DNA of 64,000 nucleotides from Bradyrhizobium ottawaense (GTDB lineage Bacteria > Pseudomonadota > Alphaproteobacteria > Rhizobiales > Xanthobacteraceae), in contig NZ_LT629693.1 of NCBI RefSeq assembly GCF_900099825.1, positions 2,856,001 through 2,920,000 of the forward strand. Reading direction: 5' to 3'. Positions 17,211 to 27,321 of the stretch are shown in pieces. Under the pieces are notes generated by a model, which ran no database searches, had not been told where the DNA came from, and was given only the letters and a program-made list of their open reading frames with translations. Positions within the stretch are counted from its first letter, which is position 1; each line of letters starts with the position of its first letter. Both the position numbers and the translations under genes were made by a program.

Positions 17211-18365
17211 TCAAGCCACCGTCGCTTTAAGCGCCGTCGCCGCCGACGCATAGCCGCCGCGGGCGCCGTCGATGAAGTGAACGTGGTCGCTGCGCATCAC
17301 CGACGGCGTGAAGCAGGTCATCATCGCCGCATCCTGCCGGTGCAGGCCATAGCGCACGACCTTGTTCGAAGCGGCAGTCGCCAGACGCAGCGTTAGCGCT
17401 TGCTCGAGCTCCGGCGTGCAATCGAGAATCATCCGCAGACCGTCGTCGTATTTGCGGAAGTCGGAGTTCTCCACCACCTGCTGCACATAGGTCTTCGGCA
17501 CGAAATTCCCGACCTTTATGCCAAAGCGCATCACCACGAAGGCCCACAGCGTCACTGCGAGCACGATCGCGCGCCGCATCAACAACGGCCCGCCGCGCGC
17601 TGCGCGGGCCTCGTACTCCAGGCCCGCCGGCGGCCAGTGCAGCGGCGGCCCGCCCGGCGGCACCGGCCGTCCCGCGTCGGGGCTCCGCTCGACGAGAGAG
17701 ATGACATCCTCGATCACTTGACGGAAGGCACGCGGATCGGCGCCGGGAGCCGGCACCACCAGCACGGAAAGAATGAGCCCGCGGGTCGAGGGAATTTCCT
17801 CGAACCGGCATGAAAGCCCGGAAAGGTCGGGCTGCGTCCCCGGGTGCGCTTTCGGTACCGCAAATTCACCGCGCTTCATCGCCGCTTCCGCCCAGCCGAG
17901 ACCGCCGCCCGAAAACATCGCATAGGACAGATTAGGCGACGGTCCAAAGCGGGCGACGCGAACATCGAGGCCCTGCGCGCGGATCGACGCGACCGGTACC
18001 AGTGCGACCCGCAACACCAGATTGAGGCTCTCTTCGACCCACACAGCAGTCGCCGCCAGCGCAGCGCGGGCGCGTTCGAGATCGTCGGGCGACACCGCAA
18101 AGCTGGCGCCGTCGCCGCCGAACACGAACGGAAATTCGCGGCCTTCGAGCGCATTGGTGACGGCGGCGATGACAGATGCGCCTGCCATGTTGACGGCCTT
18201 GTAACGCGCTTCCGCGATCGCCCTGGTCGATTCCACGATGTCGGCGACGCCGACGCTCCAGTCGTCGGGCAAGGCCGAATACAGCGACGGGTCCATCAGG
18301 CTGGTAAAGCCACGAAAGACCGGGATGCTGCCGTAAAAAATTTCGCTGCCGTCGGGCGTGGTCAT
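17211..18365 (-). CDS. DUF3095 protein, nucleotidyl cyclase-like
   Basis: A 384-residue protein matching DUF3095. The N-terminal region reads WSVGVADIVESTRAIA and FPFVFGGDGASFAVSPDD, resembling the metal-binding Asp and GGDG turn of nucleotidyl cyclases or GGDEF enzymes. A middle region (RGLILSVLVVPAPGADP) and a hydrophobic stretch near residue 265 (RRAIVLAVTLWAFVVMRFG) follow, then a C-terminal conserved domain (YDDGLRMILDCTPELE). Whether it makes a nucleotide product is unknown. It is divergent from the penicillin acylase homologue. Confidence 0.8.
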   Translation of the reverse strand: MTTPDGSEIFYGSIPVFRGFTSLMDPSLYSALPDDWSVGVADIVESTRAIAEARYKAVNMAGASVIAAVTNALEGREFPFVFGGDGASFAVSPDDLERARAALAATAVWVEESLNLVLRVALVPVASIRAQGLDVRVARFGPSPNLSYAMFSGGGLGWAEAAMKRGEFAVPKAHPGTQPDLSGLSCRFEEIPSTRGLILSVLVVPAPGADPRAFRQVIEDVISLVERSPDAGRPVPPGGPPLHWPPAGLEYEARAARGGPLLMRRAIVLAVTLWAFVVMRFGIKVGNFVPKTYVQQVVENSDFRKYDDGLRMILDCTPELEQALTLRLATAASNKVVRYGLHRQDAAMMTCFTPSVMRSDHVHFIDGARGGYASAATALKATVA

Positions 18366-18587
18366 CGCGATGTCGGGGGCTCCCCTTCTCGGACTATCTA
18401 GCAGATGCGCCCGATCATGGAAATTGGTTCAACTGACGCCGCGCCGGTGACGTTTCCATCCGCCAAATTCAACGGCGAAGCGCCACTTGCAGGTGGCATC
18501 GTTCGGTTGCAAGGTCGGCGAACCGCTCCGCAATCGACCCGGCCCCAATCGGCTGTGACATTGACGGCAAAAAAAGAGGAAGAGGAA

Positions 18588-21030
18588 ATGAACAAGAACC
18601 TCAAACAAGCCGCCCGGCCATTGCTTCTCGCCGCCGCCATGGCAATGACCGCCGGGTCCGCTGCGGTCGCGCGCGATCAGGAAGCCCTGTCTTCCGCGGC
18701 GCGCCTTTCGAGCAGCAGTGTCGCAGGCCTGAAGGCGCCCGGAAAAATTCTGGTCGATGTCTGGGGTATTCCTCACATCTATGCGGCCAACGAGCGCGAT
18801 CTTTTCTTCCTGCAGGGCTTCAATGCGGCCCGGGACCGGCTTTGGCAGATTGACCTGTGGCGCAAGCGCGGCCTCGGACTTCTCGCCAGGGATTTCGGTC
18901 CCGCTTACGTCGAGCAGGACCGGGCCCTTCGGCTATTCCTCTATCGCGGTGACATGACGACCGAATGGGGATCCTACGGGCCCAAAGCCAGGGACTATGC
19001 CGAGGCCTTTGTTGCGGGCGTCAATGCCTATGTGGCCGACGTGCGCAGCGGATCCCGGCCACGCCCGGTGGAGTTCAAGATCGCCGGAACGATGCCGGAT
19101 CTGTGGACCGCGGATGACGTCGTTCGAATTCGCAGCCACGGACTGACGAGGAATGTTGCCTCCGAGGTAAGGCGCGCGCGGGTCGCCTGCGCTGCAGGGC
19201 TCGAAACCGACCGCCTGCGCGTCAAGCTGCAACCGCCATGGACGACAAAAATCCCTGACGGTCTCGACCCCTGCAGCATTCCGAAAGACGTGCTCGCCGC
19301 CTACCTCCTCGCCACGCGGCCAGTCGCATTCGCGCGCCCAGGCGAGAAGGCGGCATCGCTCGATCTCGATACGCTTCTCGCGCAAGCCGACGAACAGCGT
19401 GACACCATCGGCTCCAACAACTGGGTGGTCGCCCCGGCACGCTCGGCGACCGGACGTCCAATCCTCGCCAATGATCCGCATCGCGAACACAGCGTTCCGT
19501 CGCTGCGCTACATCGTCGGGCTGAATGCGCCGGGGCTGTCGGTGATCGGCGCCGGCGAACCTGCGCTGCCGGGAATATCGATCGGCCACAACGGGACGAT
19601 CGCTTTCGGCCTGACGATCTTCAACGTCGATCAGGAGGATCTCTACGTCTACGAGCTGAACCCCGCCGATAAGAACCAGTACCGCTATCGTGACGGCTGG
19701 GAAACGATGCGCGTCGTTCACGAAACCGCGGAGGTCAAGGGCGAGGCGCCGAGGGACATCGAGCTGAAATTCACGCGGCACGGTCCCGTCGTGTTTGTCG
19801 ATGCCGAGAACAAGCGGGCCTTCGCCATTCGCTCGGTCTGGTCCGAGCCGGGCACGTCGGCGTATTTCGGCTCGTCCGACTATATGACCGCCAAGGACTG
19901 GAATGGTTTTCTGGCGGCGATGCGACGCTGGGGCGCGCCGTCCGAAAACCAGGTCTATGCCGACGTGAAAGGCAATATCGGCTGGGTGGCCGCCGGCAAG
20001 ACGCCGCGCCGCGTCAACTATGATGGGCTGCTGCCGGTACCGGGCGACGGCCGCTACGAGTGGCAGGGGTTTCTCGGACTGGATGAATTGCCGCGTGTCT
20101 ATCGACCCGAGCAAGGCTGGTTCGCGACCGCAAACCAGATGAATTTGCCGGACGGCTATCCGGTCGCGGAACGCAAGGTTGGCTTCGAATGGTCGGACGA
20201 GGCGCGCTGGCAGCGCATTGTCGAGGTGCTCAAGGCCAACAGCAAGATGACGCTGGCGGACGCCATGGATTTGCAGAATGACGACACATCCATGCTGGCC
20301 CGGCGGCTCGTGGTCCTGTTGAAGCCGCTGAGCTCGGAGGACCCCAACGTCAAGAAGGGGCTGGAGTTGCTGAAGGCCTGGGACGCGCGCGACACCGCGG
20401 ACAGTGCGGCGGCGGCCGTGTTCGAAGTCTGGATCGCCAACCATCTCGGGTCCACGCTGGTCAAGGCGATCGCGCCGAAGGTCGTCGACATCATTGCGCC
20501 CGACCCCGCCAGCATTTCGGCGATTGTCGCGGCGCTCGAAAGTTCCGGCGATCTGCTGGGGCCCGATCCCGCCGCCACGCGCGACCGCGTCCTCCGCGAC
20601 AGTCTGGGCACCGCGATTGCCGAGGTGGCCGGCCGGCTTGGCCCGGATTCTTCCGGATGGGCCTGGGGCAAGCTGCACAAGGCACAATTCGATCACGCGC
20701 TGTCACCGCTCGCCGACACGGCGACGGTACCGCAGCTTAACGTCGGGCCGTTGGCGCTCGGAGGCGCGGCCAACGTGCCGCGCGCGGCGACCTATCGCCG
20801 TACGGATTATCAGCTGACGGCGGGCGCCTCGTTCCGCATGGTGCTCGACGTCGGTAACTGGGATGCGAGCCGCGCCATCAACACCCCCCGGGCAATCCGG
20901 CGATCCCTTCAACGGGCATTATCGCGACCTCGCCCCGCTGTGGGCGGCCGGCCAATATGTTCCGCTGCTCTACAGCCGCGCCGCCGTCGAAGCCGCGACG
21001 TCGGAAGCGATCACCCTGACGCCGCGATGA
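18588..21030 (+). CDS. Penicillin acylase-family (Ntn) amidohydrolase, frameshifted near the 3' end
   Basis: A periplasmic Ntn hydrolase precursor related to penicillin G acylase and acyl-homoserine-lactone acylases. The start is the ATG after AGAGGAAGAGGAA; the signal peptide ends near AAVA-RDQ. The N-terminal VDVWGIPHIYA block belongs to the alpha chain. The beta chain should start at Ser276 after Gly (TIGSNNWVVAP), the autocatalytic nucleophile; ANDPHREHSVPS follows. At 20885-20890 a run of six C breaks the frame. With five C the reading continues through TPGQSGDPFNGHYRDLAPLW to a stop at 21030, giving 813 residues and a family-typical C-terminus. As it stands, the frame runs with unrelated residues to 21188 and overlaps htpG. 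Either a sequencing error or a recent mutation. Confidence 0.85.
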
Positions 21031-21050
21031 GCGTTCAGGGGCGCTCAGCC

Positions 21051-22922
21051 CTACGCCTTCACGATGCCCCGCAGCACCATCGCGTTGAGCCGGCTCGCAA
21101 ATGCGGCCGGATCTTCCGGCAGCTCGCCGTCGAGGATTTGCGCCTGCTCCAGCAGCAGCAGCGACAGATCCGCGACCGCATCGCCTGACGTGGCGACCGC
21201 TGCGACCAGCGGGTGACGCATGTTGATCTCGAGCACCGGTTTGGTGATCGGCCCCTTGTTCTGCATCGCCAGCAGCCGCTCGAGCTGGCGATCGCGGCCG
21301 TCGCCGCCGGCCACCAGGCACGACGCGCTCGATGTCAGCCGCTGCGAGGCGCGCACTTCGGAGACGCGCTCGCCGAGCGCGTCCTTGATCAGCGCGACCG
21401 TCGTGGCCGCGTCGGCGCCGTCCGCGCCCTTGTCGTCGGCCTTGTCTTCCAAAAGCGGGATCAGGCTGAAATCGATGTCGCCCTGGCTCAGCGATTTCAG
21501 CGGCTTGCCGCCGAAGTCTGTTGGAGCCGAGGTCCAGAACGCATCGACCGGATCGGTCAGCAGCAGCACCTCGATGCCGCGCGCCGCAGCCGATTCCAGC
21601 TTCGGGTTCGACTTCAGCCGCTCGACGCTGTCGCCGGTGAGATAATAGATCTCGGTCTGGTTCGGCTTGATATCCTCGGCATATTGCTTGAGCGAGCGCT
21701 TCTCGCCCTTCGTGGTGGTGAAGCGTGACAGCGCCAGCACCTTGTCGCGCCGTTCGAAGTCCTCCCAGATACCTTCCTTGATGACCGCGCCGAACGCATC
21801 CCAGATTTTGGCGAACGCTTCCGGCTCTTTGTCGCCGAGCGCTTCCAGTTCGGAAACGACGCGGCTGGTGACGGCCTTGCGGATCTGCGCCAGTTGCGGA
21901 TTGTTCTGCAGCATCTCGCGCGAGATATTGAGCGGCAGGTCCTCGCTGTCGATCACGCCGCGAATGAAGCGCAGATAGGCCGGCAGCAGATCGGCGTCAT
22001 CGGCGATGAAGACGCGGCGGACGTAGAGCCTGACCTTGCCCTTGCGCGCCTGGTCGAACAGGTCGAACGGTTTTGCCGACGGCGCGAACAGCAGCACCGC
22101 ATATGACTGCCGGCCCTCGGCGCGGTAGTGCAACGTCATCGCGGGCTCGTCGAACGCCCCGGCGATCTGCTGGTACGCCTGCTTGTAGTCCTCCGGCGTG
22201 AGTTCGGATTTCGGCCGCTGCCACAGCGCGCTGGCCGAATTGATCTGGCGCGGCTCGCCTTCTTCCGGCACCAGTTCGATCGGGAACTGGATGTTGTCGG
22301 AATAGGCGCGGACGATGCGCTCGATCTCATGGGTTTCGAGATATTTTTTGGCGTCCTCTTTCAGATGCAGGACGATCTCGGTGCCGCGGGGGATGCGCCC
22401 AGCGTCGTCCTCGCTACCCGGCGCAATTTCAAAGCCGCTGCCGCCCGACGACGACCAGACAAAAACCTGATCCGATCCGGCGCGCCGGCTGGTGACGACG
22501 ATGCGCTCGGCGACCATGAAGGCCGCATAGAAGCCGACGCCGAACTGACCGATCAGGCCGGCGCCGTCCTTGGCCTCGGTCAGCCGCGACAGAAACGACT
22601 TGGTGCCGGAGCGCGCGATGGTGCCGAGGTTGTCGATCAGTTCCTGCCGGTCCATGCCGATACCGGTATCGACCACCGACAGGGTGCCGGCCTTCTTGTC
22701 CGGGACGATGCGGATGACGGGTGGCGCGCCATCGGTGATCAGTTCCGGCGCCGAGATCGCCTCGTAGCGCAGCTTGTCGCAGGCGTCCGACGCATTCGAG
22801 ATCAGTTCGCGCAGGAAAATATCGGTCTCCGAATAGACCGAGTGCACCATCAGGTTCAAGAGTTCGGCGACCTCGGCCTGGAACGGCTGGGATTCGGGGG
22901 CAGCGGTGGCGGTCTCGGTCAT
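21051..22922 (-). CDS. htpG: Molecular chaperone HtpG (Hsp90)
   Basis: A 623-residue cytosolic Hsp90. The GHKL ATPase domain shows the N-box [40 protein letters not shown] and [14 protein letters not shown]. The middle domain has the catalytic-loop Arg in [23 protein letters not shown], preceded by [13 protein letters not shown]-terminal dimerisation domain completes the family length. I start at ATG 22922 (MTETATAAP), six codons inside the longest open frame. The gene is convergent with the penicillin acylase homologue; the true 3' ends are 20 bp apart. No heat-shock element was identified. Confidence 0.94.
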   Translation of the reverse strand: MTETATAAPESQPFQAEVAELLNLMVHSVYSETDIFLRELISNASDACDKLRYEAISAPELITDGAPPVIRIVPDKKAGTLSVVDTGIGMDRQELIDNLGTIARSGTKSFLSRLTEAKDGAGLIGQFGVGFYAAFMVAERIVVTSRRAGSDQVFVWSSSGGSGFEIAPGSEDDAGRIPRGTEIVLHLKEDAKKYLETHEIERIVRAYSDNIQFPIELVPEEGEPRQINSASALWQRPKSELTPEDYKQAYQQIAGAFDEPAMTLHYRAEGRQSYAVLLFAPSAKPFDLFDQARKGKVRLYVRRVFIADDADLLPAYLRFIRGVIDSEDLPLNISREMLQNNPQLAQIRKAVTSRVVSELEALGDKEPEAFAKIWDAFGAVIKEGIWEDFERRDKVLALSRFTTTKGEKRSLKQYAEDIKPNQTEIYYLTGDSVERLKSNPKLESAAARGIEVLLLTDPVDAFWTSAPTDFGGKPLKSLSQGDIDFSLIPLLEDKADDKGADGADAATTVALIKDALGERVSEVRASQRLTSSASCLVAGGDGRDRQLERLLAMQNKGPITKPVLEINMRHPLVAAVATSGDAVADLSLLLLEQAQILDGELPEDPAAFASRLNAMVLRGIVKA

Positions 22923-23023
22923 ATCGGGCTCGCAGCGCAAACGAAGGGAATGGAAAGCCCTGATATAGCAATGCCATCTGGGGTGGCAAGATTTACGCTA
23001 CCCAGCCGAAGCCAGAAGCCCCC

Positions 23024-25027
23024 TCACCTTTCGACAAAGGCGCGCTGCAACTGGTCGAAAATCGGCTTGAACAGATAGCTGAACATGGTCCGGCTGCCGG
23101 TCTGCATGAACACTTCCGCAGGCATGCCCGAGACCAGTTGCAGGCCAGCCAGCCGGTGGCGTTCCTCGTCCGGCAGCATGATCCGAACCGTGAAATAGGG
23201 CGCGTTGGTCTGCTGGTCGTGGCTGATATCGGGCGATACGAAGGCGACCTGTCCGGCGATCTGCGGCGTGGTGCGCTGGTTGAACGCGGAAAAGCGGACA
23301 TAGGCCTGCTGACCGGTCCGGACCTGATCGATATCGTTCGGCTGCAGCCGCGCCTCGATCTGCAGATCGTCTGAGTCCGGCACGATCTCCATAATGGCGT
23401 CGCCGGCGCGGATAACCCCGCCCAGGGTGTGGGCGGCCAGTTGGTGGATGACGCCCGAGGTCGGCGCGCGAAGTTCGATGCGCTCGAGCACGTCCCTGGC
23501 GGCGACGCCCCGTTCCGAGAGTTCGGCTTCCTTGCCCTGCGCCTCGCCCAGCTCCTTGACGACATCGGTGCGGAAATCCTGGTCAAGCTTGACGATCTGC
23601 AACTGCGCCTCGCCGATCTTCGCCTTGGTCTCGGCGATCGATGAGGTCAATTGCCCGCGCTCGCCTTCGATTCGCGCGCTCTCCCGCTGCAGTGTGGTGA
23701 GCCGCGTCAGCGGCACCAGATGCTTGTCGTAGAGCTCCTGCACGCCGGAGAGTTCGCCGGTAATCAGTTCGATCTGCCGGGCCTTGGAGGCGACCTGCGC
23801 CTCAAGGCCGCCAATCTCCTCGCCCAGCTGCGATACCCGGCTCTGCAACAGGTCCTTCTGGCTGTCGCGCGCGGTCGCCCGCGCCCGAAACAGCGAAGCC
23901 TCCGAGGCGAGCAGCGTCTTGACGTTGCTGTCGTCCAGCCGCCCCGACAGCTCCGCTGGCACGGCCGGCCGCGGCAGGCCGTCGCGCTCGGCGGTCAGCC
24001 GCGCCACGCGCGCCCGCGCTTCGTCGAGCTGCTTGCTCACCACCTGAAGGCTGGCCTTCGCCTGGGTCGCGTTCAGCCGCAGCAGCAAATCACCTGACCT
24101 GACACGCATGCCGTTATGGACCGGAATCTCCTCGACCACGCCGCCGGTCGGGTGCTGAATGGTCTTGACGTTGGACTGCACCACCAGATTGCCGGGCACC
24201 ACGACAGCGCCGGCCAGCGGCATCAGCGTCATCCAGCCGCCGGCCAGAATGCCGATCACCAGCAGCGCCCGCAGCCCGGTGCGCAATTCGATCTCGAACG
24301 CCCGGCCGGCCCGCTGCACGATCCCTTCGCCCGGAACATCCTCGGCCGCGCCGTCGCGGTTGATCAGGAACGCCGCACCTGCAACCAGGCCACGGCGGCA
24401 TTTCTCAAGTGCGCGCGTGGAGCGACTTTCGGTCGCCGCCTTGTCGGTTGCGCTCGAAGGCGCGAGGCTTGGGGCCTCGACATGCAGCGGCGGCCGTTCG
24501 TGGCTGGCTGCTGATACCATCGCCGGCTTCGGCATGGCGAGCAGCGACGGATCGTCCGGCGCGATGATCGGTCCCCGCACCCGCGGCGGGTTCGCGGCCG
24601 CGGGCTCACGCGCCGCCGGGCTGGGACTTTCCATCGGCGGTTCACGGCGGACGTGGCTCTGGCTTGCACGGCTCGGGCTTCCGTGGCTCCGGCTTTCATC
24701 GCTTCGGTTTTCATGGCTCGGGTTTCCATCACTATGGAATCCGAGCGGTGCAAGACATGCATCGAGTACGCGGCTGATTTTGCCTTTTGGCGGTTTCGGC
24801 CGGGCGGCGCGCGGCGGCCGCACGGCCGGACGCGGGTCTTCGCGTGCCGGACGTCGCGATGGCTGCCGGGGCACCTCATCAAGATTTTCGCGCTCGAATG
24901 CCTGGCGCAGCCGCTGCAGTTCCAGGATCAGCGCGGTCCCTTGCGGCCCGACGCCTGCATCATCCGGTCCGCCGACCCGGCGCCGCGTCGTTGCTTCCTG
25001 TTCCCGTGGATAATCAGCGATATTCAT
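23024..25027 (-). CDS. Type I secretion membrane-fusion (HlyD) protein with a long N-terminal extension
   Basis: A 667-residue adaptor of a type I secretion system. The C-terminal 420 residues are a normal HlyD/PrtE protein: one membrane helix (about 252-272), biotinyl/lipoyl-like HPTGGVVEEIPVHNGMRVRSG, a long coiled coil (about 320-520), the second lipoyl half RAPTSGVIHQLAAHTLGGVI and the beta-barrel. The first 250 residues are extra for the family: a coiled segment (ALILELQRLRQAFERENLDE), Pro/Arg-rich stretches and a Ser/Arg/His-rich low-complexity part at residues 100-130. This would lie in the cytoplasm. The ATG overlaps the stop of the ABC transporter gene (ATGA). The outer-membrane TolC partner is not in the window. 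Confidence 0.88.
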   Translation of the reverse strand: MNIADYPREQEATTRRRVGGPDDAGVGPQGTALILELQRLRQAFERENLDEVPRQPSRRPAREDPRPAVRPPRAARPKPPKGKISRVLDACLAPLGFHSDGNPSHENRSDESRSHGSPSRASQSHVRREPPMESPSPAAREPAAANPPRVRGPIIAPDDPSLLAMPKPAMVSAASHERPPLHVEAPSLAPSSATDKAATESRSTRALEKCRRGLVAGAAFLINRDGAAEDVPGEGIVQRAGRAFEIELRTGLRALLVIGILAGGWMTLMPLAGAVVVPGNLVVQSNVKTIQHPTGGVVEEIPVHNGMRVRSGDLLLRLNATQAKASLQVVSKQLDEARARVARLTAERDGLPRPAVPAELSGRLDDSNVKTLLASEASLFRARATARDSQKDLLQSRVSQLGEEIGGLEAQVASKARQIELITGELSGVQELYDKHLVPLTRLTTLQRESARIEGERGQLTSSIAETKAKIGEAQLQIVKLDQDFRTDVVKELGEAQGKEAELSERGVAARDVLERIELRAPTSGVIHQLAAHTLGGVIRAGDAIMEIVPDSDDLQIEARLQPNDIDQVRTGQQAYVRFSAFNQRTTPQIAGQVAFVSPDISHDQQTNAPYFTVRIMLPDEERHRLAGLQLVSGMPAEVFMQTGSRTMFSYLFKPIFDQLQRAFVER

Positions 25028-26862
25028 GACGCAACACTCTCGGCCAGCACCGCGCGACGGTCCGCTTTCGCCGATGACGGGGACTCCACCCGCCTTGCCG
25101 CCGCAGCCTGGCCCGTTGCGCTGCGGACCCGCGCAAAGACTTCATCGCTGGGACCGAACGCGATCGCCTTGCCTTCGTAGAGCACCATCGTCATGTCCAG
25201 CACGGACAGCGCGCTCGGACGATGCGAGATCACGATGACGATGCTTCGGTTCTGGCGCAGCAGCCCGATCGCACGGGTCAGGGCATTTTCGCCGTCGGCA
25301 TCAAGGTTGGCGTTGGGCTCGTCGAGCACGATCAGGAAAGGATCGCCAAAAACGGCGCGCGCCAGCCCGATCCTTTGCCGCTGTCCCGCCGACAGCGACA
25401 TGCCGCCCTCACCTATTCGTGTCGCGTAACCCTCCGGCAGGCGCAGGATGAGGTCGTGTACGCCTGCGATCCGCGCGGCCTTCAAAATGTCTTCGGAGGT
25501 CGCCTCGTCGTCGAAGCGGCAGATGTTTTCGGCCACGGTGCCGTCAAACAGCGCCACGTCTTGCGGAAGATAGCCGATATGACGGCCGAGATCCGCGTTA
25601 CGCCATTGATCCAGCGTGGCGCCGTCGAGCCGCACCACGCCGTGCTGCGCCGGCCAGATTCCGACCAGCGCCTTCGAGAGCGAGGTCTTGCCTGAGGCAC
25701 TGGCGCCTAGCAGCGCCAATCCCGCGCCGGCCTTCAGCGAGAACGAGACGTTCGACACGATGGCCGTGGCGGAGCCCGGCGCCGTCACCGCGAGGTTCTG
25801 TACCGACAATTCGCGGCTGGGACGCGGCAGCAGGACCGGTGGCGCGACAGGCGGCGCAGTCGCCCTGCAGATATCGCGCAGGCGCGTGAGCCCCTGCCGC
25901 GCGGCAACCAGTTGCTTCCAGCTTCCGAGCGCGATCTCGACCGGCGCCAGCGCGCGGCCCATCATGATCGACGACGCAATCATGATGCCGCCCGATGCCC
26001 GGTCAGCCACTACCAGATAGGCGCCGATGCCGAGCATTCCCGATTGCAGGATGAAGCGCAGCACTTTCGCGCTCGCGCCGAGATTGGCGTAGACGTCGGT
26101 GGCGCGGATGTTCTCCCGCAGATAACGCTCATTGGCCAGCGACCAGCGCAGGGTCAATCGATCCGTCATGCCGAGCGCACGAATGATTTCGGCATTACGC
26201 TGGGTGGTATCCGCCAGCACCTGCCGCTGCGCGCTCATGTCCATCGCCGCCCGCGCCGCGCCGCGCGAAATCCGCTCGGTCAGCAATGTCATGGCAATGA
26301 TACCAGCGGTGCCGAGCAGCGCGGTGATTCCGATGGCCGGATGAAACAGAAACAATGCGATCAGGAATACCGGGATCCACGGCATATCGAGGAACGCGGT
26401 CGGTCCCATGCTCGACATGAAACCGCGCACCTGGTCGAGGTCGCGCAACGGCTGCTGCATCAGTACCGGCTTGACGCCGCGAAGCGGCAGGGTAGCGAGC
26501 GCAGTGTGGATCGATCCCTGCAAGGCGCCGTCGAACAGCGTGGCGATCCGGCACAGCATCCGCGTCCGCATCGCATCGAAATATCCCTGCACCAGATAGG
26601 CGAACAGCACCATCAGGGACAGGCCGAGCAGGGTCGCGATGTTGCGGCTCGGAATCACGCGGTCATAGACCTGCAGCATATAGAGCGAGCCCGACAACAT
26701 CAGGATGTTGATGACGCCGCTGAAGACGGCGACGCCGATCATGCGCCGCGCGCTCTCGCGCAACGCCTGCGCCACGGGATCGTCGGCGCCCAGCGTCGAT
26801 AGCAGGCTCGAGATGACACGGGACGGCGCAGCTGCCTGCGGATGGCTTTGAGCAATACTCAT
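25024..26862 (-). CDS. Type I secretion ABC transporter (PrtD/HlyB family)
   Basis: A 612-residue exporter with fused membrane and ATPase domains. Residues about 30-300 hold six helices (including FSGVINILMLSGSLYMLQVYDRV, a hallmark of PrtD-type exporters). The ATPase has Walker A GASASGKTS, signature LSAGQRQRIGLARAVFG and Walker B LIVLDEPNANLDADGE. No C39 peptidase or C39-like domain precedes it, so the cargo should carry an uncleaved C-terminal signal. I start at MSIAQSHPQ (26862); an exact 18-bp tandem repeat upstream duplicates the GAGGGGAG ribosome site. It is divergent from the large repeat protein, its likely cargo. Confidence 0.9.
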   Translation of the reverse strand: MSIAQSHPQAAAPSRVISSLLSTLGADDPVAQALRESARRMIGVAVFSGVINILMLSGSLYMLQVYDRVIPSRNIATLLGLSLMVLFAYLVQGYFDAMRTRMLCRIATLFDGALQGSIHTALATLPLRGVKPVLMQQPLRDLDQVRGFMSSMGPTAFLDMPWIPVFLIALFLFHPAIGITALLGTAGIIAMTLLTERISRGAARAAMDMSAQRQVLADTTQRNAEIIRALGMTDRLTLRWSLANERYLRENIRATDVYANLGASAKVLRFILQSGMLGIGAYLVVADRASGGIMIASSIMMGRALAPVEIALGSWKQLVAARQGLTRLRDICRATAPPVAPPVLLPRPSRELSVQNLAVTAPGSATAIVSNVSFSLKAGAGLALLGASASGKTSLSKALVGIWPAQHGVVRLDGATLDQWRNADLGRHIGYLPQDVALFDGTVAENICRFDDEATSEDILKAARIAGVHDLILRLPEGYATRIGEGGMSLSAGQRQRIGLARAVFGDPFLIVLDEPNANLDADGENALTRAIGLLRQNRSIVIVISHRPSALSVLDMTMVLYEGKAIAFGPSDEVFARVRSATGQAAAARRVESPSSAKADRRAVLAESVAS

Positions 26863-27321
26863 TGAATTACGTCTCCCCTCGGAATTACGTCTCCCCTCGC
26901 TCGACAATCAATTCTCCTTGACGGGCGATACGGACCATTCTTCGGCGAAAATGCGACGATGGCCGGCAATTGCGGGGCGCATCGGAATAAAACGAATGCG
27001 GGCGCGCCTCTCTTAACGGGCTGGGTGCGTCGCATCGCTGCGCACAATTCCGACACCGCAAATTCTCATTTCAGACTTCCGTGGCAAACGTCGACAATAC
27101 CTGCATTTTTTCCCGCAGGTGCGCACAACATCCAACTTCAAGGCAATTCGACGTCACGGATTCGACCGTCTATCACCTTGCTTCCGCGGCGCATTGGCCG
27201 CGGAGTCGGCCGAATGACGCCACGAAGGTAAACAATCCTTCATCTCGCGCATCACCGCAGCCGCTCTGCGGATGATCGCGCCCACACGTCGACGAACTTG
27301 ACTGAACGACAGGGGACGAAA
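26863..27321. promoter_or_regulatory. Divergent intergenic region between the secretion operon and the repeat-protein gene
   Basis: About 460 bp without a convincing gene. At the left end are two exact copies of GAATTACGTCTCCCCTCG (26864-26881, 26882-26899), each holding a minus-strand ribosome site. Two short hairpins are visible: CCTGC/GCAGG around 27101-27120 and CCGCGG/CCGCGG at 27184-27203. AT content rises around 27060-27180, where the promoters probably lie. I could not assign a known operator. Confidence 0.5.
26864..26899. repeat. Exact 18-bp tandem duplication containing a ribosome-binding site
   Basis: The 18-mer GAATTACGTCTCCCCTCG occurs twice head to tail directly upstream of the ABC transporter ATG (minus strand). 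On that strand each copy gives GAGGGGAG, and the proximal copy is about 10 nt before the start. Confidence 0.9.

Noticed and set aside
18933..20696. 587-codon minus-strand frame inside the penicillin acylase gene
   Set aside because: Antisense shadow; the plus-strand translation has the Ntn nucleophile and family blocks.
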